NCBI GenBank assembly: GCA_011799875.1
Contig: CM022300.1
Span: 167,665,837 to 167,729,836 of the forward strand
Direction: 5' to 3'
DNA length: 64,000 nt
DNA from: Thinopyrum elongatum
Taxonomy: Eukaryota > Streptophyta > Magnoliopsida > Poales > Poaceae
Positions 56,061-64,000 of the stretch are shown here, piece by piece (within the stretch, counting starts at the first letter, position 1; every line of letters starts with the position of its first letter). The notes under the pieces were generated by a model. The model was not told the origin of the DNA. It saw only the letters and a list, made by a program, of their open reading frames with translations, and made no database searches. A program made the translations under genes and the position numbers.

Positions 56061-56935
56061 GAGGCATGTCAAACTTTTTCTGCAGTGAACATGTGACCAA
56101 AGGAGTGTTGTGTTAAAGTTTGAAAGAAAAACAGAGATCATTCGACCCGTTTTGTACATTGATTGATTTCCTAGGGATTTAATGTGCAAAAATCAAATTT
56201 GAGCTACATGTGCACCAAAATGGATTGAAAAATCATATGTGTGTCCCTCGGTGCATGTTTCCCCGTCAAAGAAATTTCAAAACATTGAGAATATTGATTT
56301 TTAAAATTCAGTAAATCCAAAACTTAGTTGAAATTCATGAAACTTATCATGGTGTCATATATGGACACCAGTAGACTGTGATATTGTATTTTTTCATCAA
56401 ATTTGAGACAACTTTTGATATAATCTACTTACAAACGGGAGATTGTTAATAACTGGCAACCAATATCTCATACGGAGTATTTATTAGGACCGTGTGCATT
56501 AGACCGTGCCATGCTTCGGTTAAGCAGTAAAGCGGCAGAATGAATCATCAAAAAACAAAAAATATACATGCCACGCGCCACGTGTGGCGTGCGAGCATGC
56601 ATGAGTTGATGAGACGCATGCAAGCAGTCCGCCGCGCAGGCACCCCGGGAGGCGTGCATGCAGGCGTGTGAATTGATGGGAGGCGCTTTCGCTGCGCAGT
56701 GTCACCGGGAGGCGTGCGAGTAGCTGTGTGAAATGATGGTATAGGAATGCCAGAAGTCCGCCATGCAGGCTCACCGGGAAGCGAGACAGCCTTTGACCGC
56801 CGCCCGCCTCGCTCCCACTGGTCCGTATTAATGGCACGCCCGAGCGGCCGCACCCCCCCATCCTCGTCACACACACAATTCTCTCTCTCAGCCCGCATCC
56901 TCGACGCTGCTCTCAGTCCTCAAAGCCGTCAGCGT

Positions 56936-58818
56936 ATGAGGATGCCGCCGAAGCGCCCCATCGGAGGGAGTGGCGACGCCGGGGCTGCTGAAGCACTGGA
57001 GCACGGCGTGAATTTGGAGACAGAGGTTTCCGTCGCCACCGATGAGGTGGAGAACGAGGCTGCCAACAAGTGGAGGCAGGTCGAGAAAGAACCGCAAGCG
57101 ACTCCAGCAGGCCTAGACTTCATCGGCAGCCTCCCTGATGATATGTTGACAGTCATCATATCCCTCCTCCCAATCAAATATGGGACGAGGACAACCATCC
57201 TTTCCCAGTGGTGGAGCCCCCTATGGCTCTCCACCCCTCTCGACCTCCTCGACGCCCACGAGCTCTGCCATGGCTATCGCAAAAGCTTGGATGTGTTCTC
57301 CTAGATCCTCGGCAATCACCATGGCCCAACCAGAGGCCTTATCACGAGCAAGTTCTGTTCCAACGGCAAGGACCGAGCCAAGCTTGACGAGTGGTTCCGA
57401 TCCCCCGTCCTAGATCAGCTCGAGGAGCTCAGTTTTAATGATGGGCATATGCGCTCGCTGCCAACGTCCACGCTCCGCTTCGCGTCCACGCTGTGGCTCG
57501 CCAAGTTCATGAACTGCCATTCGCCCCCCCCTTAATGACGCGCCCGCTCTTTTTCTACCACGACTGAAGCACCTCGAGCTCGTCACCGTCTGCATCCCAA
57601 AGGATGACATGGAGCGCCTACTCCGCGGCTATACTGCACTCGAGTTCCTTCATCTTCAGGCGATGAATTGGTCGACTAGCTTCCACATCACCTCCATGTC
57701 TCTCCGGACTATTTATGTGTGTTGCTGGTGCTGCAATAAGAGATCACAAAATGTGGACCACAATATGGTCATTGAGGACACACCTTCACTTGAGAGATTA
57801 CTTGTAGTTGATCAACAAGGTCCAACAAGAATCAATGTCATTTCTGCGCCGAAATTGATAGTGGTGGGCTACTCGTCTGTCAAATACTCCAAACTTGTTA
57901 TTGGATCCACACTCGTTCAGGTACAACAGTCGCCTTCTACCTCTCCTTCTTGATATCAACATTATTTCTAATTTTGAAGATGTATGTTCGTCTGTCATCC
58001 AGAAAAGCTTGACCCAGATTCTGCGCACAGTGAAGGTCTTGGCACTAGAATCTATCGGCCCCAACCTGCACGAAGTTGTCAGTTTCCTGAGATGCTTTCC
58101 GTGCGTGAAGAAGCTGTATATCGAGGTGATGTTCCTTTCCTGTTAAATGTTAACCATAAGGGAGTTCAATTTTTGGCACCTTTTCCCAAGTTTACAATGA
58201 CAATGTACTACGATTTCTGAAGGAATTTTGGAGGATTTTAGGACATACATCCCCCCACCCCATATTGGTTGCTTGATTCATATGGTTACAATCCATAAGC
58301 ATTTCTCCTTTGGATTCATCTGTACTAGTTTTCTTAGGGAATTTTTCATCCACTCCAACCTCTTGTGAAGAAGGATACATTTTTCTAGATTGTAATCAAA
58401 TGCCCATGTTAATCATGTCAGATCAAAGATGGCATGTTGGTGAATTCTACAAATCCTGCAAACCAAATAGGCCTATAGTAGTGTTCAAAACTGCATGTAG
58501 GCACTAACACGTTCTCTTCTTTTGCAGATAATAATAGGCCCGGTGGTGGATAATGTGATACAATATAACGACAATCACATCGAATGCCTAGATCTGCATC
58601 TCTCAAAAAATACTTTGAACTTCTACCGAGGGACCTTACCGGAGATTATATTCGCCAGGTTCTTTGTTGTCAGAGCAAGGGTGCTGAAGGTAATGAGGTT
58701 GAACATGCATTTATATAGAAAATATGAATGGTTGTTGATCAGAGCCGGCAGTTACTGCAGAAGGGAAGAGGCTCCAAAAAAGCTAAACTTCGTATTGGAA
58801 CTGCATATGACAGAGTAA
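56936..58818 (+). pseudogene. F-box/FBD protein pseudogene inside the CACTA block
   Basis: From ATG 56936 a Glu-rich leader precedes an F-box: GLDFIGSLPDDMLTVIISLL and TTILSQWWSPLW. The frame stops at TAG 57302, where ILGNHHGPTRGL continues in frame. A C-run near 57523-57530 then shifts frame, after which LRR/FBD-type text follows: LKHLELVTVCIPKDDMERLL, MSLRTIYVCC, and, beyond a likely intron, QILRTVKVLALESIGPN and SFLRCFPCVKKLYIE. A last exon begins at about 58528 (IECLDLHLSKNTLNFYRG; FFVVRARVLKVMRLNM) and ends at 58818. F-box proteins of this kind recruit substrates to SCF ubiquitin ligases. Two breaks make it non-functional as read. Confidence 0.75.
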
Positions 58819-59831
58819 TTGGAAGTCATTGTGTCAACCCCATACATGACTTGTCAGCGGCTGATCCCTTTGCAGAAATGACGAGGTTTCGAAACCAGCC
58901 TTACTATTTGTATTTTTAGTTTGAACCTCTCTTATCTCCATGTTCAGCTGATCAGCACGGGCGTTTGCAGCTGAATGAGCTGAATTTCATTTCTAATATC
59001 ACTTTGAACCTTGTAATCTTCGAATTTGAGCCATGTAACTCTGGAATTTGAACCTTGTAATATTTCGGGCTTTTGTGGTACAATCGTTGAAATGGCATCG
59101 TATGAGACTCGTATATTGGTAGTACTATTTTGACCTTAATATGCAATAGACTTAGATTTTATTAACCATTCACGACCAGGGATCCAGCCGAAAGCAGAGC
59201 AATGGAAAGCATCGTCGCAACAAGATGTAGATGATTAGATGCTCGTTTCTCCTAGTTTACTATGCTTGTAATTCGTGCTTGATGTCTCCGCCATCGCTCG
59301 CACAGTTCATTTTATTTGCCACGTATCACTGTGCCGGCCTCTACTCGCGTCCCTCGACGCGCTCTGCTCGCCGTTAGGCGCCGCAGCATGCTGTGCTCGC
59401 CGTTAGGCACCGTGGCGTGCTCTGCTCGCGACCTCCTTGCGCTCGGCTTGTGGATAGCTTTTCCTTGCGTGTTCAACTGCTATATGCATATGTATGGTTG
59501 CTCGCCGTTGAGGCGCCGCGGAGCGCTCTGCTCGCGTCCCTGCGCGTGCGCTCTGCCAGTGGTTGGGGCCTGCGCATGATCATGTTGGGGCCCATATGCA
59601 TGCGGTTGCGCCGCGCGCGTCGCCATGATGCTGTTACGTGCGACACGATGGAGTTACGTGCTGCAAATTAGAATTGCTATCCAGGCGTGCGGATATTCCA
59701 GGCCGTACGGCTTCCCCATTAATTCCCGCGACCATTATAACCTTAGTCTCTTCAACCTTTCGATCTCGCCCCACAACACAACAAGCACACCCACAACGAC
59801 ACATACAGAGAGGAGATCTAGCGGCGCTCCA
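58819..59831. other. Spacer between F-box and exonuclease modules
   Basis: Mostly AT-rich to 59290. 59355-59560 has three or four copies of gctcgccgttaggcgccg-like words, giving chance GC-rich frames. 59690-59831 looks like a promoter and leader: a TATA-like box at 59736-59740 and a CA-rich stretch before ATG 59832. Confidence 0.5.
59736..59740 (+). promoter_or_regulatory. TATA-like box before the exonuclease module
   Basis: tataa in accattataacc, 92 bp before ATG 59832, followed by a CA/CT-rich leader typical of plant 5' UTRs. It suggests the module was taken up with its own promoter. Confidence 0.5.
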
Positions 59832-60512
59832 ATGAAGTTCGGCGAGCATAAAGTGGAGACCCATGCGAGAGAGACGGATCTCTTGGTGGTGTACACCATT
59901 GACCCGGCCGTGGTGGAGGACTACATCAACACCGTGGAGCAGTTGCTTGCTCGAGACAAGTACAAGGTGGTCGGCATCGACCTCCAGTACACCGGCGGTC
60001 ATCCCGGCAAAGACCAGAAGGTTGCTGTCGCCCAGTTGTGCGTGCGCCATCATGTCCTCATCTTCCACTACTGCATGGCCGCAGAGCCTTGCGACCATTT
60101 CGCCAGGTTTGTCAACAACACCGACTAGAACTTCGCTATGGTGGAAACCTGCAACGATGTAAAGGCGCTCATGGTTACGGGCTTGGCCTGCAAGAACCTT
60201 GTCGAAATCCGTGGCCACTACAGGGTTTGGGGTAGCATGAAGGACTCCCTGGTTGAACTCGCCTCGGCCACCATCAACCCCTACTACGAAAAGATGAAGC
60301 AGGATGCCAAGAGAACAAATCATGTATCCTGGCACGGAGCCTGGACGCGGCAACTGGATGAACCTCACCTCAGGTTTGCGGCCAAGAGCATGTACACATG
60401 CTACGAGATCCACAGGCGGATCGTTGACATGAGGAAGTGCCTCGTTACCGAAATCGACGAGGCCGGATCGAGCCACAAGCAGAGCAGTAGCGGCAAGCGT
60501 CACAAGAAGTAG
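59832..60512 (+). pseudogene. 3'-5' exonuclease-like (WRN-exo type) pseudogene
   Basis: From ATG 59832 the frame reads MKFGEHKVETHARETDLLVV, then KVVGIDLQYTGG and KVAVAQLCVRHHVLIFHY, an RNase H-like DEDD exonuclease fold found in a large grass family. After one in-frame TAG at 60126 it continues without shift to TAG 60510: FAMVETCNDVKALM, DSLVELASATINPYYEKMKQ, NHVSWHGAWTRQLDEPHLRF and KSMYTCYEIHRRI. The total is 227 codons. Motif I is D-L-Q instead of D-x-E, and the last motif (AAKSMYTCY) lacks the usual Asp, so even without the stop it would probably not be catalytic. Intronless. Function of the non-canonical family is unknown. Confidence 0.75.
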
Positions 60513-60542
60513 ATGATGATCAGATAATCGTTTATCCTAGTT

Positions 60543-60674
60543 AATTATGCATGTAATATATAATTTACTTTGGTGTGTGGAAATGTCATGTGTGTAGTAG
60601 CCACCTATGTAATTATGCATGAAATAGTTTACTTTGGTGTGTGCAAATGTCATGTGTGTAGTAGCCACCTATGT
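60543..60674. repeat. Direct repeat of 64-68 bp after the exonuclease module
   Basis: Two adjacent units, 60543-60610 and 60611-60674, start aattatgcatg and end agtagccacctatgt; they differ by a few bases and a 4-bp indel. Confidence 0.88.
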
Positions 60675-60759
60675 AATTGGATGTTTAATTTGGTTATGCA
60701 ACCATGTCCTTATAAGTGTGTATATATATGTTGTTGTTCTATATCTTATCCCATCGCAC

Positions 60760-61238
60760 AACACACACGTCTTATTAGCAGCAATCGTCTGTGTTATTAT
60801 CGGTCTTCGCACACATTTCTGATTACAGACCTGTTTGCCGCGTATCACACACATCTTGTTAAATTGATCCGTTTCTATTCTCTTGGCTCAACGCAAACAG
60901 TTCATCCGACTGAACTGTTTGCCCTCTATCACACACACCTTGATCTGGCTGACCGTTTCTTTTGTTCCGCCTAATGACAAACAGTTCATCCGAGTGAACT
61001 GTATGCCCTATATCGCACACACCTTCATCTGGCTGCCGTTTCTGTTGTTCTGCCTTATCACAAATAGTTCATTGTACTGAACCGTATGCCCCGCATCGCA
61101 CACGCAACTAAAATCCAAACCGTGTTTGATGTATCCTGCATCGCAAACGTTTTGCATCTTTTTTGACGGTTTTTTTACATCACCGTTTGCGATTATTGCA
61201 TCGCACATAGTTTCGTCGAAGGGTCTCCGATTGTAGTG
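60760..61238. repeat. Right subterminal repeat zone of the CACTA block
   Basis: Repeated atcacacacacctt, gaccgtttct, caaacagttcatccga and gaactgtttgcc words occur in direct order, ending at the gattgtagtg terminus. They resemble the cacacgg and cgtttgcgat words at the left end. Confidence 0.7.
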
Positions 61239-61330
61239 TCACGTTAGCAGCATCCTGCAGTAGTGTTAGTTCAATGAGATATATGTTGTTATGAATTACC
61301 AAAACCACCCGGGGATTAGATGCACTTTGA

Positions 61331-62129
61331 ATCTCCCCCCTTTTTGGTAATCGATGACAACATATAGATCAAAGCTTCGACAAATGATAAAATGAATGAA
61401 ATACATCATCGCTTTGAGAAGTATGTGATAAGCAAGAGATCCCCCTAAATTTGTGCATTATTAAAATTTTGCATTTGAATGCAAATGCACAATCGATTAG
61501 GATCATGGGTCACTCTTCCATGTCACATACAACTTGGTAGAGCGCACAAAATGATATGAATAGAATAGTAAGCACGCATCACCAACAACATAAATGAATG
61601 ATCATACACAAATAATGATTAAGGATAAGCGATAAGCATCACATGAAGCATAGTATGATCAGTCACACATAACCAAAGTATCTCACAAGCATAACGAGCA
61701 AACTAGCACGAATCAAATGGAAATAGTAGCAGAAACTCTCAAGAAAAACAAACGAGCAAAAAGCAAGACACTCACTCTCAAAGCCTAATAATCTATACGA
61801 ATTCTCCCCCTTTGGTAACAAGTACCAAAAAGTTCGAATAGGTATAGAGCTATACGTCTCTCTAGGCATGATCCTCGGCAGCTCCTAAAGGTGATCTCTG
61901 GCTGCCGGCTCCGGTGTGCGTAGATGGCGTTGAGAGAAGTGCATCAGCGAAGGCTTCATCTGACGTCCGCTGAACTGGTGGATTAGAGACTGGAGGTGGC
62001 ACTTAGAAGTAGTAGCAGGTGCAGAGTGAGTCGTCCTAGTGTCTGCAACTAGCACTGTAGTAGATCTGGGTGCTCTGGGTACTGCCTGGTATCTCTCAGT
62101 CGTAGCTCTGTCATCTCCACTGTCATAAG
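61331..62129 (-). other. 3' interior of the split-LTR retrotransposon
   Basis: In element orientation this ends with the purine tract before the LTR. It is largely non-coding and AT-rich, with ccaaagggggagaattc near 61800. No pol motif is visible. It is cut at 62129 by the next element. Confidence 0.55.
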
Positions 62130-63885
62130 TGTTGGGGAACGTTGCATGGGAAACAAAAAATTTCCTACGCTCACCAAGATCAATCTAGGAGATGCACATA
62201 TACGAGAGGAGAGATTGGATCTACATACCCTTGTAAATCACTAAGCGGAAGCGTTAAGAAGCGCGGTTGATGTAGTCGAACATCTTGGCGATCCAATCAC
62301 GATCCGTCCACGAACTCCCGATCAAGTGCCGAACGGACGACACCTCCGAGTTTAGCACACGTGCGGCTCGACGGCGTCCTCTACTTCATTATCCAACAAG
62401 GGGGAGAGAGGGGGTAGATGAGATCAGGACCAACACAGCGGTATGGTTGTTGGGGTGGCAGCGGAATTCCGGCATGGCTTCACCAAGCGCGTACCGGTGA
62501 AACGTGGGAGGAGTTGGGAGAGGTAACGGGCAAGGGTCGAAGGGTGGCTGCCCCCAATGCCTCACCACCTTTATATAGGCGTGGAGGGGGCTGGTGGCTT
62601 GCCCTCCAAGGCCCTAGGGTCGTTGGCCAAAGGGGGAGGAAGGAACTCGCACCTTTCCTTCCCCACCGATCGCTATCCCCTTTTTAGGATCCTGGTCTTA
62701 TCCCCTTGGGATATGATACTATTCATTTTAAGAGAGGATCTTGGTGCGCCTAGACTAGGGTTGTGGGGACTTTCCCCACTACCCACGTTCATGTGGGTCC
62801 CCCATGCAGGTGGGCCCCACTCCAGAACCTTCTAGAACCTTCCCGGTACAATACCGAAAAAACTCGACCTTTTTCCGGAACCCCGATAACAACTTTCCAT
62901 ATATGAATCTTTACCTCCGAACTATTCCGGAGCTCCTCGTGATGTCTCGGATCCCATCCGGGACTCCGAACAACCTTCGGACTTTCCACTATTAATATCT
63001 CAATACTACCCTAGCGCTACCGAACGTTAAGCGTGCGACCCTACGGGTTCGAGAATAATGTAGACATGACCGAGACTCCTCTCCAGTCAATAACCAATAG
63101 CGGGACCTGGATGCCCATATTGATTCCTACATATTCCACGAAGATCTTTATCGGTTGAACCACTATGTCAAGGATTCAGTTAATCTTGTATACAATTCCC
63201 TTTGTCCGGTGATATGTTACTTGCCTGAGATTCGATTGTCGGTATCTCCATACCTAGTTCAATCTCGTTACCGGCAAGTCTCTTCACTCGTTCCCTAATA
63301 CAAGATCACGTGACCAAACTCATTAGTCACATGCTTGCAAGCTTCTTGTGATGTTGTATTACCGAGAGGGCCCCGAGATACCTCTCCGTCATACGGAGTG
63401 ACAAATCCCAGTGTTGATCAATGCCAACTCAACAGACACCCTCGGAGATACCTATAGAACATCTTTATAGTCACCCAGTTACGTTGCGACGTTTGATACA
63501 CACAAGCTACTCCTCCGGTGTCAGTGAGTTGCATGATCTCATGGTCATAGGAACAGATACTTGACATGCAGAAAACGATAGCAATAAACTTGATACAATC
63601 ATATGCTACATTTATAGTTTGGGTCTTGTCCATCACATCATTCTCCTAATGATGTGATCCCGTTATCAAATGACAACTCATGTCTATGACTAGGAAACCA
63701 TAGCCACCTTTGATCAACGAGCTAGCCCGGTAGAGGCTCACTAGGGACATGTTGTTGTCTATGCATCCACGCATGTATTTGAGTTTCCAATCAATACAAT
63801 TATAGCATGGATAATAAACGATTATCATGAACAAGGAAATATAATAATAACCACTTATTATTGCCTCTAGGGCATATTTGCAACA
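62130..63885 (-). repeat. 3' LTR of an Angela/WIS-type Copia element
   Basis: 1756 bp. In element orientation it starts tgttgcaaatatgccctaga and ends gcaacgttccccaaca. The interior on its 5' side ends in a purine tract (agtgcaagtgggagac), so it is the 3' LTR. The text resembles the LTR of the abundant Triticeae Angela/WIS Copia group (from memory, unsearched). The flanking 5 bp at the near end are ataag (62125-62129). Frames such as 62285-62500 are LTR sequence. Confidence 0.85.
62571..62577 (-). promoter_or_regulatory. TATA box of the Copia LTR
   Basis: Minus-strand tatataa in the context cctatataaaggtgg, a canonical retroelement promoter position. Confidence 0.6.
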
Positions 63886-64000
63886 GTCTCCCACTTGCAC
63901 TAGAGTCAATAATCTAGTATTACATGGTAATGAATCTAACACCCATAGAGTTCTCGTGTTGATCATGTTTTGCGTGGAAGAGGTTTAGTCAACGGATCTG
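63886..64000 (-). pseudogene. Extreme 3' end of Copia pol, cut by the window
   Basis: In element orientation the DNA starts with DPLTKPLPRK, the usual C-terminal RNase H motif of Copia polyproteins, then DQHENSMGVRF in a shifted frame, and a short untranslated stretch before the purine tract. The frame change suggests a small indel. The rest of the element is beyond the window. Confidence 0.65.

Larger units (their letters stand above)
49435..61238. mobile_element. CACTA-like block carrying three gene modules (Pack-type)
   Basis: The left edge is cactggtacagcg (49435 on) and the right edge is gattgtagtg (to 61238), i.e. CACT...AGTG. The flanks tta and tca fit a 3-bp TSD with one mismatch. 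Uninterrupted LTR sequence resumes on both sides, so the block is a net insertion. Both subterminal zones are rich in cacacgg and cgtttgcgat words. Inside are a B3-domain gene module, an F-box/FBD module, an exonuclease-like module, a 45-bp array and a ~340-bp array. No TNP2-type transposase is visible, so it would be non-autonomous. Weakness: the two ends share only CACT, so two overlapping elements cannot be excluded. Confidence 0.6.
47921..61330 (-). mobile_element. LTR of a minus-strand retrotransposon, split by a CACTA block
   Basis: Two parts, 47921-49434 and 61239-61330, together form one LTR of about 1.6 kb. In element orientation it starts at 61330 (tcaaagtgcatct, the expected TG changed to TC) directly after a purine tract (aaaaaggggggagat, 61331-61345), and ends at 47921 with cgaccctaca. 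That makes it a 3' LTR. The text on each side of the CACTA block reads as one LTR of a kind common in Triticeae: ...cattgaactaacactac before it, and gttcaatgattggcatggc after it. The interior continues at 61331-62129. The other LTR is not in the window. Confidence 0.7.

Noticed and set aside
62285..62995. Several 60-90 codon frames near the right end
   Set aside because: They lie inside the Copia LTR defined by TG...CA ends and the adjoining purine tract.

Overview
This is nuclear DNA of a large-genome grass, most likely a Triticeae species (wheat, Aegilops or barley type). The reasons are deeply nested LTR retrotransposons with TG...CA ends, CACTA ends, Stowaway- and Tourist-like MITEs, LINE fragments, and one intron-rich host gene among them. 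Family names are deliberately not given for most repeats because no database was searched. Intact target-site duplications (TSDs) fix most element boundaries.

Layout. 1-857: one end of a CACTA transposon. 858-1094 and 8784-9975: one host segment split by a complete non-autonomous LTR element (1100-8778, TSD CAGCG). 9976-10308: B3-domain pseudogene. 12050-13153: 3' part of a minus-strand LINE. 13154-24471: minus-strand element with a 3.75-kb LTR, itself carrying a 4.07-kb solo LTR (15686-19756, TSD AACAA). 24477-26745: 5' part of a LINE. 26746-28693: GC-rich spacer with a degenerate minisatellite.

28694-46722 (minus): the one clearly intact host gene, a chloroplast-type HflX GTPase with 13 exons and 552 codons, all frames and splice sites consistent. 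Its introns hold a Gypsy-type element (29862-37590, TSD GGAGG) with an antisense gene, a 320-bp TRIM (39395-39714, TSD AAGAT), two MITEs, and a decayed Copia element (41000-45517, TSD CTATA).

47921-61330: a minus-strand LTR split by an 11.8-kb block with CACT/AGTG ends (49435-61238). That block contains no recognisable transposase. It holds three host-like gene modules (B3 domain; F-box/FBD; 3'-5' exonuclease-like), a 45-bp subterminal tandem array and an eight-unit array of about 340 bp. It looks like a gene-carrying, Pack-type CACTA element. 62130-64000: 3' LTR and 3' interior of a minus-strand Copia element of the Angela/WIS type, running off the window.

The only function that can be argued confidently is HflX (ribosome-associated GTPase, probably plastid). 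Everything else is transposons, decayed transposon genes and gene fragments. A recurrent feature is that every clear point nonsense codon noted in the B3, Copia, F-box and exonuclease relics is TAG, consistent with C-to-T decay in methylated DNA. No tRNA, rRNA or CRISPR was seen.
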